Assembly: GCA_964023205.1 (NCBI GenBank)
Contig: OZ026840.1
Coordinates: forward strand, 35,009,336 to 35,073,335
Direction of reading: 5' to 3'
DNA: 64,000 nucleotides
Source: Lutraria lutraria
Taxonomy: Eukaryota > Mollusca > Bivalvia > Venerida > Mactridae
The position numbers were made by a program, and so were the translations under genes. A model generated the notes under the pieces. It was not told the DNA's origin and made no database searches. It worked only from the letters and a program-made list of their open reading frames with translations. Position 1 is the first letter of the stretch. Each line of letters begins with the position of its first letter. Shown in pieces: positions 48,715 through 62,335 of this stretch.

Positions 48715-49075
48715 ATTTTATAAATGAAAGAATGTGTAGATTTTGTAACTCTGGTAAGATAGAGAACGAAGTTCATTGTTTGTTAATCTGTTCTAAATTT
48801 TCAGAAATTAGATAAAAATACATCAGAAGATATTATCGTACAAAATTCACCAATCTTATGTGAGCTACATCGAAAATATTGTTAATAATTTGTCTAAATT
48901 TATATACTATGCTAATTTGATTATAATTAACTAATGTGTTACATTTTTTTATTCGCACTTTAACATCATGTGCTCTTCAGAAAGTCCATGCTTTCTCGTG
49001 TTATAATATTTGTTTTTGCTATATAAAACATGTTATGTTTTCATGCAATAAATATTTGTATTGTATTGTATTTAC
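48715..49075 (+). pseudogene. LINE remnant: ORF2 zinc-binding end and TTGTA tail
   Basis: Around 48730 translation gives RMCRFCNSGKIENEVHCLL followed by C-S-K-F and then a stop, matching the R-x-C-x-x-C...IENE-x-H-x-LL end of non-LTR ORF2. About 230 bp on, GCAATAAATATTTG is followed by (TATTG)n, a typical 3' tail. Confidence 0.65.
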
Positions 49076-49750
49076 AGTAAATGGATGTCTACAGTGTTCA
49101 CCCGATTCCAATTCATTTCTAAATATCAGTATCTTATATATACGAATACTGGCCACCCACAGATGTATTAATAAATGATATATAATGATAAATCTGAAAA
49201 TTAAAAATACAGGTCAGAGTCGCGCAATAAGACCCTTCTTACAGAGACAATATATCATATTTAAGTATACAGTATACATATATCTATCGTACTTATAGAA
49301 GATGTCATAAACCCATGGTTGAATACGTCAAAAGATTCGAGTTTTCGTCAAAACATTCGTTCAGCCAGTTTAGTTTCAAATACCTTCATCGTTTTAATCA
49401 GAACGTGCTAAGAGCTTGGAAACTACAGCTATATCGAGCGCTACGTCATCTCCATAACAACATAAGCTGGCTCCAAGGAATGTTTGCATTGTAATAGACA
49501 AGTCCTATTTTACGTTTACTCCAGATTCTGGACACTAGGTAAGGTGTCGAGATCCATACAAAGCGTTCGGTACGTTGTTAATTTGTCAAAACACATTTTA
49601 TGAGACCAGTTTTGACAAATCCATTTTTGGTATACTATACAGGCGTGTATTAAAACATAGCTGGGTAAAAAAGAGGACTGCACATAATTCTCTTAACTTT
49701 TCAGCAAGTACTTAGTCCATCCGGCTAGCTCACTAAGTGTAGTCGAGGTT

Positions 49751-49950
49751 NNNNNNNNNNNNNNNNNNNNNNNNNNNNNNNNNNNNNNNNNNNNNNNNNN
49801 NNNNNNNNNNNNNNNNNNNNNNNNNNNNNNNNNNNNNNNNNNNNNNNNNNNNNNNNNNNNNNNNNNNNNNNNNNNNNNNNNNNNNNNNNNNNNNNNNNNN
49901 NNNNNNNNNNNNNNNNNNNNNNNNNNNNNNNNNNNNNNNNNNNNNNNNNN
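49751..49950. other. Assembly gap
   Basis: Exactly 200 N. Sequence on the two sides need not be contiguous. Reading frames crossing it are meaningless. Confidence 0.99.
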
Positions 49951-50949
49951 GTTACAATTATTCGACCAAACAGTTTATTAAGAAAACTTCTATACAGCAT
50001 CTCTAAACATAATATTTTGCCGCTGGGGTAGAAATGTCAATCTAATATAAACAATGTGGTCTGCTGGTCACATTTTATATACACTCTAAAGAATTTAATA
50101 TCACATACTCCACGTTCACCTTAAAAATGTTTTAATACAATTTACGCATATTGTGTGCTTTCGTATTACGTACAGTCGTACAGTGAACAAAGACTACACT
50201 TGAGAGGTAAAATAGTCCCTTATTGACAGGTGGCATTAATTCCGAAGACATTTGTTTTTAGACCATTACGGGCAACAGGGGACAATAGATCATGAATGCA
50301 ATTAATAAGAACATACATTTCTTATTTAAAAACTTTGAGGAGCGAGATTTTCAAGTTTGAAAAGTGCCCAACTCTGTTAAAAATGTTAAGTTTGAAAAGT
50401 GCCAACTTTGCTGAAATGTATCTATAAAACGGAACCCCTTGAATATCTAATAAGTCTTATGAATAAATAAGTGGGTATATAATTTAGAGGCAATTTTGAT
50501 ATGGTCGAGATCACGTTCAGCACGGATTTATTCGCAATTTTGTTGTTTTTATTAAGAAAATGACATACACCGTATATGTATTTTCTTACTGTACATAATA
50601 AATATTTTCATTCTCATTTTTTATATTTTTGTCGTACGAAGCATCAACGCGTTTACTATAAGTTTTTAATAATGGCCACGAACCACGTTATAGATAACGT
50701 ACGGCCTCAATACGAATCGTACAATTCGTTTGATGCACAATTTAATTAAATTCTGTCACGAGTGAATATTGGTAGTGTGTCTGGTTTCCATAAATATGAG
50801 AAAAAACTCCAGGTTGCCGACATGGTTAGGAATGCGTAAACTAGTTATATCTATAAAATATTAACATCCGAATATTAAATTGCATAAAATCACAAATTTC
50901 AAAAAAATGTTAATCTTGCTTAGTAATGATATTTCTGGTGATATGTCAG

Positions 50950-51126
50950 TGATGTTGTTCTAATTTTTGCTGACGGTGTTGTTGCTTTCACTGATGATGT
51001 TGATAATGTTATCGTTGTTGTTGTTGATGGTTGACGATGGTGATGATGATGATAATGTTGATGATGATGATGATTATGTTGATGATGGTGTTGTTAATGG
51101 TGTTGATGATGATAGTGTTGTTGTTC
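50950..51126. repeat. Imperfect GAT/GTT trinucleotide array
   Basis: GATGATGATGAT and GTTGTTGTTG words interspersed over about 175 bp. No long open frame uses it. Confidence 0.85.
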
Positions 51127-54100
51127 AATTACTTTTTTACCAATAAAGTCTCTCCCAACCTTTTAAAGACACTTTTATGAATAGCTTTGAATTTTAATGG
51201 CAATCCCTATTTTAAGATTTATTCAACAAACATAAACTTCAACATTAAGCCTATTTTATCTTATAAGTTAAGTAAAACGATTCCTTCAAGGTCGTGTTTG
51301 CAGATATAAAATAAATATAACACACAAGGTGCATACTTTAAATGCTTTCATTTTGCATGTTTTGCCAAATTTAATCATGAATTTGACTCCCACGTGCAAC
51401 ATGAGTAGTTTGTAAACTTAAACCAAATCTTATTAACTTTTAACATAATTCAATGCTTGATGTCCAAAACATGTTAAGAACAAGTAAAAATAAGCTAAAA
51501 TTCAATAATATATTTGTTGTACCAATATAAATGTGAAAACCACAAAGAGAAAAGTGGGGAAACGAAGTTTGTAAATACTAGTATTGATACACACGACTAA
51601 ACGATAAACAAAACGTTACATGGTGGAGAATAAACACACCACTTACAAAAGTCCTGCAAAAATGCAATCCCTTTTTTGTTTATGATGGGACATTAGTGAA
51701 CTATTAGTGTACTATTGGAAAGAAGACGCTACGAATCATTATTTGGTACAAATAGCTCAATCGATTTCGAAAAATTCATCCAATTAAAAAATAAAATCAC
51801 AAAAAATATTAGTTTCCATAAAAGATCGGAAACTCTTTGGAATTCGTTGTACAATTTTTGGGTGGAAGTGATTTATTATTCATAGCTATGATTTTTGCGC
51901 TAGTACCTAAACTAGTCATTTTATGATCCAATTTCTTCTTGCAATTATCCATTAAATATTGTTTTACATATACATCTGACACATTTTTACACTTTCACAG
52001 AATGTTTATCAGTTGTAGGGTATGCCCCTTTAAACTTTACTGGTTTTGAAAAAAATCCCGGAAACCCGAACATGGACATGACTTTTGTCTTTAAGCATAG
52101 ATAAACCATTTATCTTAATGTCTATAGTCATTAGATGACGTAAACATGGTCATATTTATCAATATATTGATTCCAAATTTGAATTATGTTCACAAATTCT
52201 TCCTTATTACCATGAAAAATTATTTAAAAACAACAACATTGGTTTACATGGCAATAACATGGTGAAATTAATATTAACCAACAAAACAATAAAAAATTAT
52301 ACGAAATGCTAATGAATAAAATGTAGTTAAGATAATCACGGATGATATTTAAGTTTGCTGTCAAAACGCAAAACGGGACGAACATATATTGCAAGCAATT
52401 AATAAGAAAAAATAGTATCTGATAAAGAGATGTTTGTTTAAGTAAATGACAAAAGCCAAGCATTCACATTTAAAAGAACATCAGAAAGATGCATAAATGT
52501 CCAATCTGGTTGAATTAAACACATGTGTACTTGCGACAGTGTCAACGTACATTATATTTGCATACTCGATGTTTTCCTAACTTGAATCAGCTTGTTTTAA
52601 ACTACATGAACTTGAACTTCTTCTGCATGCATAGCTGCCAAGCACTTGTTGACACGAAGTCAAATCTGCATTACAATTGGTGCAGTCAGTTCAATAATTA
52701 CCTCAAAAAATGAAAGGCAACAAACTTCTACATTTTAGCTGGACTTATTGGTCAGCAATAAAAGACAGCAATATGGTATGCTTGCTACAACGATGAATAT
52801 ATATCTGCATTCAAGCACATAGGTATTAAACTTAAATAGACCCTGCATGGCTTAAGTTTTGAAACTCTCTGAACACAGCCAACGGCTAACATGCCTTTTG
52901 CTGTGTATTTACAGCATTTGGCATGGCATTTATATGCAGCAAGTTTCTAAAGCGTGAATGTTTGTTTGTTGCAACATTTATGTGCAATCTGTCTCAATCT
53001 CTCTATCGCCCTTGTTAGGATACTCTTTCTGGAAAGTTTGCATTGGAAGGAGCGAACGAGAGAAAAAAACTAACCAAGAGATTCCGATCAATACAACATG
53101 TATTAAACTGCATCGTGATTGCGGCAACCCAACGCATGGTATATTCATCATATCGCTAACAGGACAATTTATTGATCCAATTATGTCTGTATTGATTGAC
53201 AAGTCAAATCAGTCTGATGGCAGAATGCGTTAAAATCTCGCTGTTCCAAATCCGAGATTGGTAAATTATAAAATGAGTTTGCATTCAACAACAAAGACAA
53301 CAATTGATTAAGAACATTGGAGCCCGTAGCCTGCTTACATGAGTGTGAAGGCACAGCGCATCTCAAGGCGTATGGCTCTACTTTATCGTCGGGTTTATAA
53401 GACGGATCAGTGAATTTATATAACATGGTAGTCATGTCATGCTGCAAAGTATCTCAACCGTCTGCAAAAGCAGTCGATATTTTTGCTGACAGCCTTTTTG
53501 GTCCCATGACAGACGGCGTACACCTTAGCAACAAGCTGATGAAAGTAATGTTTTATTAAGGTAATTTCTACAAGTAGTCATGTTTTATGCAATACTACAT
53601 TACTATTGGTGGAACGAGTTAAACTACTAATTGTAACACAGATTTAATCTGGTACACCCACTGGGACTTGTAAGCGCCAGATTTCAACCTTGATTAGAAG
53701 AAATTAGTGTAGACTCCATTAATAGTGCAAGAAGGGTAACATATATAATAATATGGTTCACACCATCAACCCAGACTACGGACAAACAGCAATTTGCATA
53801 AATATTGCTTAAAATCAACTGCGGGTTAAAGGCTTAGGTTTGAGTTAGGTTAAACAGTTAACATGTAAACAAAATGGCTGCGCTTATTACATCAAACGTA
53901 TGACAACTTAGAGCAAGGACTCACTGAAGATTTTTGACTATAACTTAATTGATATCAGACACTTAGTTTAAACTTGATCAGACATTATCTTAACAGTAAC
54001 TTGAGCAAATGTTAAATCCAAAATTAAACATTAACTCTACTTCAACCTGGTGGTTATGTTTAACCAACATTATACAATTAGGTGCAGATGACAAGGGCTT

Positions 54101-57024
54101 GTTTATAAATCAGTTTGGTTACTGTAATGAACATTTTAATAAGTTGGTCAGTAAGCTGGGATGATGGGATATTTGCAATGTATGATAGACAAACCACCAT
54201 AAGTTGTACTGGTGAAAAAAAAGAGTTAAACAAATTTCCTTGGCGACACATGCATTATGTCCACCTACTATTACAAAATAACAGCAAAAGCCACACGTTC
54301 TTAAGTGAAAGAAACCACAGACCCACGCCGTAACATATATCAAAAACCACACGTACCCATTGTAAATGAAATATACCGCAGACCCACGCAATAACATATA
54401 TCAGCTTACATGGGTTACAAACACTCCTCCAATATGCAAAACAGGTTCCAAACATTTCTTGCTTTAAAATGTGAATCGAGCCTCTTTGATTGAGTAGCTA
54501 ATGTCTCTGACATGTTAGCACTAGCTTCAATTGGCCTTCTAAAGGTCGAATTCCATTTTTCGTAAATACCTGGAACAGTTTGTCCCAATAAATACGTGAC
54601 TCACACACAATTGCTAAGTTTAAAAAATCTTTATAAATATTAAGTTGGTGCCCTTTAGTAGGACAATTCTTACATCATAATTATAATATTACAATGATAT
54701 TAAAATTACATATTAGTAATACATATTGCTATTTTAATGTCATATTATTTATTCTACATCATTTCTATTTCTGAAATATTAGTATATTCTATGTAATAAA
54801 TGTATTTTGTTTTAATAAATTGTCTGTAACTGTTTAAATGTGAAATTTTGTTTTTGTGGACCATACTAAAAATTGGTTTTATACCAAGTATGTTATTCAC
54901 ACACAAAACAAAGTCGTTATTATCATCATTAGCTAGCTTACAGAATGTAGCTGGTTTCACCCATATGTATGCCATGGGTCCTGTCCTCTATCGAAGCTGA
55001 AAAAGTTGCTAACTGATCGTGGCTGGCTGTTGATGCGAAACTGAACCCCAGTAAAAAAAAAAAAATCAGCATTCATTTTGTACCTCAAAAATTTTTCAGA
55101 CAAGTCATGTCTTGCTAGATCAATAAAAGATCGGAGTTTTGAAACCCCTCAAAATATAAACCGCAATAGTAAAATAATACAGGGCACGTAATTTGGTAAG
55201 TCATGTAAATATAGAAGTCAGCTTTGCTCAGATAACACATTACAAATACAGTGTAGCTTTTATAATCCACTCATCTCCTTTTCGAAACTCGCTTAAATCC
55301 GGGAAATTTGCCGGTCCGTATTTTTTATTCACTATTTTTGTTAATGAATTTGATATATTTTTGTCTGAAATTAAACAACTTTTATCAGGACTCATCCCCT
55401 GATCCAGACAAGATCGGAGAAGGGTGATACCACCGTATAATAACACCCGATGTCATTTGCAATCAAATTTTATGTACAGATACGTTTGAATTGAATGAAA
55501 CATCGCAAGCCACCCATAAATCTGGGATAGCATTATATAAATGCTACATTACAAACATACAAGAAATAGAATAGCTTCTGTTCTGAGTTAAATTCCATAA
55601 ATAACTTAAATGTAAGGCCAACTTGCTACAACCCTGGCGTAGATCTTCAGATATTCAAAGAACTCTCCAACCACCAAACCGACTGAATATAAAGGATCAT
55701 ACAAAAAGTGGGTAACAAGACAACGACCTGAAGCTTATCTATTGGGTATTAAACTAGTCCTCACAATTAGCACGCAATATAAAAGACTGAAAGATACCAT
55801 GAATGACATTTTGTAAGATTTTATTGTTGTTATTTACCAATACCAAGACAGAAATCCGTCCCTTTGAACATGCAAATGAGACGTAACTACAGCACTAGAC
55901 AGTCTGTAAGTAGAAACATTGCTTCCTCACTTTGTTGCTTTTTTGTGAACATACCGTATATGTTTCTGCCATTGTCGGCCAATTATCAGACCAAAACACC
56001 CTAGTTATATATCACTAGATCCTTCTCAGATATTCAACCGCCTAAATGACAAGCGCGCCACGTACTAAGTAATTCCTTTTATGTTCTTGTTTCAAATGCA
56101 GCATGACAGACATACTTAAAACATCAATGACAACAGAAACATGTAGTTCAGATCTAGAAACACAAATGCATAGTATTAATAATAGACCCGTGTCATTATA
56201 CAACAGGAGTATTGCCGACACCACTGCATAGCAAAGAAATGAACAAATACCTGTGACTGCCAAGGCTTACTACTTTTTTCCATTGCAAAATGCATCTTGC
56301 AAAAATACCATGTTCGTGCGAGTTGGTACATTGGCTTATTATTAATTCATCCTTTCTATTTGGTACCGTATTCTTGATTACAATTCACTCAATACCAAAC
56401 ATATGGGCAAAGGTCTTGGTATGTTCTTGAGCATGCATTACACAGTATACTATATTGGGATACAATGGAGTGTCTATGATAACCGGTTGGCGCATATTTT
56501 ATCTATTGAATTACCAGCATTGAAAACCTGATACGGCATTTGACTAACTCTTTTACTGACAAAAACTTACAAAAATACGAAGTTCTGACGTAATCCCTAC
56601 TTTGAATCAAAGTGGAAAGAAAATACTTCAGCTCAGCATTGGACTCAAAATATTTTCAATGTCAATAAAAACATCACACACGTGACCCAGCACAAAATTG
56701 TGTTTTGAGGTTAATTGGCATAAACATCTAAACCAAATTAAATGACTGGTATATCTATATGATATAGAAGAACTAAGTGTTGTTATAAAAACCATGGAAA
56801 CTAGTCTGTGTATGTGGCCGATATATTTGTAAAAATACAAGTACACATTCAACATAATAGTTATTGCAATGTGTAAATGATTTAAACAATAAGTAAAAGC
56901 GCACGGTATATTGAATTGCGTTGCTGACAGAAGTCAAGAAAAACAGGATAATGTAAGGACAGTACAATCTGTTTATGTTGTTTAATGGCTCATTCAACAG
57001 TTATGGTCTTTTCAGAGCTGTCCC
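51127..57024. other. Gene-free stretch
   Basis: Only short frames without recognisable motifs. A local duplication of CAGACCCACGC...TAACATATATCA occurs at 54318-54402. I see no exon or RNA gene. Confidence 0.4.
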
Positions 57025-57268
57025 AGAGAGAGAGAGAGAGAGAGAGAGGGCGAGAGAGAGGGAGAGAGAGAGAGGGAGAAAGAGAGAGAGAGAGGGAGGG
57101 AGAGAGAGAGAGAGGGAGGGAGAGAGAGAGAGAGAGAGGGAGAGAGAGAGAGAGAGGGAGAGAGAGAGAGGGAGAAAGAGAGAGAGAGGGAGAGAGAGGG
57201 AGAGGGACAGAGAGAGAGAGGGAGAGAGAGAGAGGGAGAAAGAGAGAGAGAGAGAGAGAGAGGGAGGG

Positions 57269-57299
<31 letters not shown>

Positions 57300-57407
57300 G
57301 AGAGAGAGGGGGAGAGAGGGAGAGAGAGAGAGAGAGGGAGAGAGAGAGAGGGAGAAAGAGAGAGAGAGAGAGAGGGAGAGAGGGAGAGAGAGAGAGAGAG
57401 AGGGAGA

Positions 57408-57440
<33 letters not shown>

Positions 57441-57466
57441 GGGGGGGGGGGAGAGAGAGGGGGGGG

Positions 57467-57513
<47 letters not shown>

Positions 57514-57518
57514 AGAGG
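57025..57518. repeat. About 500-bp polypurine GA/GGGAGA tract
   Basis: Almost pure purine on the plus strand, GAGAGAGAGG words with runs of 10-12 G near 57441, 57461 and 57504. Long frames on both strands (Glu-Arg and Ser-Leu/Pro repeats) are artefacts. Confidence 0.95.
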
Positions 57519-57944
57519 ATACTAGATAACTGGGTATTAATGTCCTTCCTCTTATTACGAGCAGTTTTTTCTGGTTCTTTATCATGCCCGATGTAAAGCA
57601 CCTATACACACCTCACCTCATCCATTCATTTTCTGTGATTTTCTAGACACATTACTGGGCTCAGTAGTGGGGCCGGGGAACCAGAAATATCGGGAGCCGG
57701 AACCGAGATGCCATGATCTCCTGACTGGTAGTTCATCATGAGGATCTATACATCCTATTGCAATTAATGAACCCAAAAATAACGGACTGTCCGCACGTGT
57801 GTATGTGGTTGAGTTTATATATTAAGTAAACTTGGAAATAGTATAATGTGATTTATTATGCATGCTGTATATTGCACGTGGTTAGTTTTGTGGTTATAGA
57901 GGATGGTCTGCACGTATACATGACGTGTATGATTTAATTGATTA

Positions 57945-58090
57945 ACGTGAACTTTAACCTATAACTTTAACCTATAATTTTAACCTATGCCTTTAACCTA
58001 TAACTTTAATCTATGTATTTAACCTATATTTTTTACCTATAACATTATGTATGACTTTAACCTATGTCTTTAGCCTATAACTTTAACAAT
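57945..58090. repeat. About 14-bp tandem array
   Basis: Repeated CTTTAACCTATAA-like units with small changes, about ten copies, next to the palindrome. Confidence 0.82.
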
Positions 58091-58132
58091 AACTTGCAGT
58101 TTTTATCGAATTCTGTTTTACGGCCCCGACTG

Positions 58133-58717
58133 GTTTACATTGAAATCTCTCTTCATAATTGTATAACAACCTCTTAATAACTTCGGCTAATTCTAGCGGC
58201 CACCTCCGAATAAGAGTGGCCTTTATTCACTGGGTTGGCTGTCCTTTGGCTATAACTTCGCTCGTATTGTTTTAGGCGTAATTCTATGTAACATTATGGC
58301 GAAATAAAGATTATTGTCAATTATTTTATGATTTAAGAGACATTAAAAAACAATTTTGACAGGAAAGTAAGATCGTGCAAATGTCTTATTTCATTAAATT
58401 GTGCAAATGACATTCGTTTATGTCATGTCAGAACGCGAATGTCATTTGCACAATTTAATGAAATAAGACATTTGCACGATCTTACTTTCTGTCAAAATTG
58501 TTTTTTAATGTCTCTTAAATCATAAATAATTGACAATAATCTTTATTTCGCCATAATGTTTACATAGAATTACGCCTAAAACAATACGAGCGAAGTTATA
58601 GCCAAAGGACAGCCAACCCAGTGAATAAAGGCCACTCTTATTCGGAGGTGGCCGCTAGAATTAGCCGAAGTTATTAAGAGGTTGTTATACAATTATCGAA
58701 GAATTCATTGTAAAACA
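58133..58717. repeat. Near-perfect 0.58-kb palindrome
   Basis: Arms of about 280 bp (58133-58416 and 58436-58717) are separated by a 19-bp spacer. The differences I could find are mostly single-base insertions or deletions, with poorer matching only at the outer tips. Each arm carries GCGGCCACCTCCGAATAAG-type sequence related to MITE family G. Confidence 0.9.
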
Positions 58718-58816
58718 AATGTCTCATGCAATAAAGTCCACCTTTTCTCAAAACGCTTCACATCGCAGTCCAACAGACCAACAAACATCGTTATTTTGGT
58801 TTTATCTTTTAAAATA

Positions 58817-58996
58817 TACAGTACAACCTCTCCAGAGTGGCACCCTGTCTTGAGCAACAACCTCCCTTTAACAATAGCATGGTTTTCCCGCAGCATGATT
58901 TAACTGTTAATTTAACCTCTCTAGAACAGCAACCTCTCAAAAACAACATAATTTTGCCTGTCCAAAGGGGTGTTGCTTTGGGAAAGTTGCACTGCG
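58817..58996. mobile_element. MITE family D, intact copy
   Basis: Ends TACAGTACAACCTCTCC and GGAAAGTTGCACTG with TA flanks. The interior has GAGCAACAACCTCCC and AACCTCTCAAAAACAAC. Same family as 32758-32936 and the array at 4152-5169. Confidence 0.75.
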
Positions 58997-61900
58997 TCAA
59001 GGCAAAATCAATTTTATTCAAAAAGTTGTATAAATAAAAAATCGTCCAATTCATGTTAAGTAAAATTATAACAAATAAATGTAACTCAACTATATGCATG
59101 TATCAGATCTTGTTTGACAAGTAAAATGTCTCAAGCCTACAGACATGTTTTATATCGTCTGTGTAAAACCTTACAATATTAAATAAAACGTCTGAACCAT
59201 GAAGATAGCCTAGATGTCGCATATATAATTTACAAGTCACATTCATTAAACAAAAAAAGTTTTGTTTAAACTTTAAAAGCTTTTTTGTGAAGTACGTACC
59301 GTACATTAATCATCAAAACCACCGAATAATTACATATAAAACGTCCATCATTTTTACCAAGTTACCTTTGCCTATGTTTTGTTTTTATCTTATAGGATGT
59401 ATAGAAACCTTTCATAACTTCTATTCTTCTGCAAATTCTGATACATTACATAAAAATTCAACATACAGTAAACCATTTCATGCTTAAAAATCTGCGAGTA
59501 GAATTCTATCAGCGAACTTACAATTATGTAATGGACACGATCCTGTACTCATGCATAGATATAATTATGTGATTGTCTTGTTTTGTGGACCGGGGCCCTT
59601 ATTTACAAATAAAACATATGTTTGTTTCTGTTCTGAGACAACTTCTTCTTTTAATTATTCCGATATCATAAGAATAAAAGTATCAACCGAAATATTAAGA
59701 TGTTCGCCTCCGTTACGGCAAGGTTCTGTTTAGTCACTCATTACCACAATGCCAAAGCTTAGGACATCGTTTACACATAGGAGTTCCTTTAGACGGCATG
59801 GGTGTCCATTATGGAATTATAGCGCACTATTAATAAATAATATGTTTATTGGAACAGTTACTTAGTATTTATAATGTTTTTAATATCCTCATAAATGTAT
59901 GACCGTGCGTAACTTTACAAGGCTTTAAAATCTACTTAAACGAAAATATTCATAAAACCCAAAACTGTGAAATGACTTGACAAATTTGGATTAAAAAGAA
60001 CCTGTAACCGACAGTACATAGGCAATATTAATGTTTCACCACTACACTTCAGTGACCACTCATTGTCTTTCTATGTTTTAATGTTAATTTTATCTTTAAA
60101 TGAATTTTTTTTCAAAAGATTTTGAAATACTTGAATGTATCCTTTTTAAAGTTATACAAAGTACATGTATATAAGAAGGATCTCGAAATTAATATAGTGT
60201 ACGTAACATTTCAGTCTCACAAACATGTTTTTGATACTTTCCACATTTAAAATCAAAACAAATTACATTAATATATATATGTATTTCCAAGTAGTAAGCA
60301 TGGCCTAGATAATGTACCTAGAATAACTGTTTATCATGTTCTACAAATTAATTACCATGTTCAGTTACTAAAACATCACTAGAACATTAGAAATTTACAA
60401 CCGCGAAGACATGAACAAACTATTTCGCCACTGCCCGCATCCTTATCAGTTTTATCCGACGAAATGAATGTTCAGTTTTCAAGGAACACGAAAAAAGCCA
60501 GTTGGACACCAAAAATACATTTTACGGGCAAAGAACGCCAGATTATTGCTATAGTTTGTCTGAATTGTAATTATCTCTTGTGATAACATGGTCACGTAAT
60601 ATAAATGAACAAAGAGGTTACATGATCGCAATTCGAAGACATTAACATAGTTACAGGAAATGACTGTGCAATCTCCTCTTTTTTAAAACACTCGTGAAAT
60701 GCGAGGTACTAAGCACTTGTCGCTCTTTGTGTATTTTTGTGTTAGTTTTGTTAGGATATATTTGTTAAATTCTTGCATGTTCCTTAGTTTGTATGCTTTT
60801 GGGCTTTTGGAAATGCAGTCTTATGTGGAAGGTGGGTATTTATGCAAATGTTTTCCCTTTATTCTTCTCTTTTCTATATTTACAGTGAAAAATACCGATA
60901 GGTTAGTTTCTGAAGTGTGTGTTTAATACCACAACCTAACATCTTAAGTATTATCAAATCCACTATACAATCCTACCATTGGAGTAACAATGGGTTCTAT
61001 TACCCACCTATTCATTGATTTAACCAACAACATAAAAATCTGAATGAAGGTCCTTCATACAAGGAATAACTGTCTCGTTTTTCCCTAGGCTAACCAAAGC
61101 CATAAGCTCTTGCAATGCGGCAGCAGTATTTATTGACTTGAGTCGAATGCCATATTTCAAATAACATTTTTGATGGTTTTGACTGTTTTTATTATTTGAT
61201 TCTGTTAAATATGATATCCCATCCTCGGCCATTTTCTATATCTAAAACAACCGTACTATGCCAATCGTTCACCCAAACATCAGAAATCTACACATTATGA
61301 CTTCAACATATAACGTTTAAATGTTCCTGTGCCTATCTATGCCAAGAAGTGAGTAAAGCTGAATAATCGTCTACAAGAGACAGGTTTATTGCCAATAATT
61401 TCAGTCAGATTAAATTATGGAAATTCGGGATATGTAATATTCAGAAAAAAACTATGTCAGACTTGACAATAACACTGGAATTTCAAGAGTTTCAACATAA
61501 GAGTTTTTACAGTATCCTTTGTAAAGCATTATGTTTCTAAAAAACTGGTGTAGATATAGTTTTAGTTCATCTTAGAAAACTAATATTTCCATGCTAGAAA
61601 GGTTGTTATAAAACCGTAGAAGCCGGTTCTGTAAAAGTCCCGGGCATCATTGTAAGTTCATAACTATGTGGGGGTAACACTGCAGCTTTTCCCAATCGAT
61701 CAACAACACAACTCATCCAGGTTAGCGTCCTTTTGATGAAGAACTTGATAGAATATTTGTGTAGAGTAAACCAAAGACCACAAAAAACAAATGTTATACA
61801 ACAGCTCTTGTTGGCGAATATACCATTTGGTCATGCTTCCTAAAACACCAGAATAAATCTACCTGAATAATCGTACGATATGCTAAGTGGGTCCGAGATT

Positions 61901-62150
61901 ATGAAATTAGTTTTCGATCAATGTATAAAAATAGAGTTTAAACATATGTGATTCCCGTGTTAGTTTTAGCGAAGCATATTTTCTATACATGTAATCTTTT
62001 ATCTAAGTGTAATCACTTGAATTATTCATCGCTTTTGGCGTCACATAGTTTGTATGTACATTTAAAATGAAGTGTCAAACATATATAATTCAGTAGGGGA
62101 GAAAGTGATAAACTCCACATTAATGGATTAACTATAAGTTTCAAATAGTT
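58997..62150. other. Gene-poor stretch
   Basis: No exon that I trust. A minus-strand frame at 61232-61020 has a fair start context and is listed separately. Confidence 0.4.
61020..61232 (-). CDS. Doubtful short ORF, 70 residues
   Basis: Begins AAAATGG, a fair initiation context, and encodes MAEDGISYLTESNNK... with INTAAALQELMALVSLG further on. The style faintly recalls the N-terminal part of retrotransposon ORF1 proteins, but the match is from memory and weak. It may be chance, a first exon or a transposon fragment. Confidence 0.15.
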   Translation of the reverse strand: MAEDGISYLTESNNKNSQNHQKCYLKYGIRLKSINTAAALQELMALVSLGKNETVIPCMKDLHSDFYVVG

Positions 62151-62152
62151 AC

Positions 62153-62335
62153 ACAATCTAGCCTGTGTTAGCGGCCACCTACAAATAGTGGCCGTCCAGT
62201 GAATAAAGGTCATTCTTTTAAAAACTGTTATTGACTATTTATTACAAAATGATTTATGAATACAGCTCATCTGTCAATAAAGGCCACATTGTCTATCACA
62301 AGGATGACTTTTGTTCACAAATGCGACTGTGTATG
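62153..62335. mobile_element. MITE family G, diverged copy
   Basis: CTAGCCTGTGTTAGCGGCCA, GTGAATAAAGG, CAATAAAGGCCACAT and TTTTGTTCACAAATGCGACT match the 6620-6810 copy in order. Confidence 0.55.

Noticed and set aside
49725..50000. Open frame across the N run
   Set aside because: Most codons are unknown; it is produced by the gap.
55240..55446. Minus-strand 68-codon frame (SPDKSCLISDKN..., FPDLSEFRKGDEW)
   Set aside because: Looks protein-like in part, but there is no splice partner or family I can name and no start context; left as unexplained.
56975..57609. Frames of about 200 codons encoding Glu-Arg or Ser-Leu-Pro repeats
   Set aside because: Simple translation of the GA/GGGAGA tract; present in several frames and both strands.
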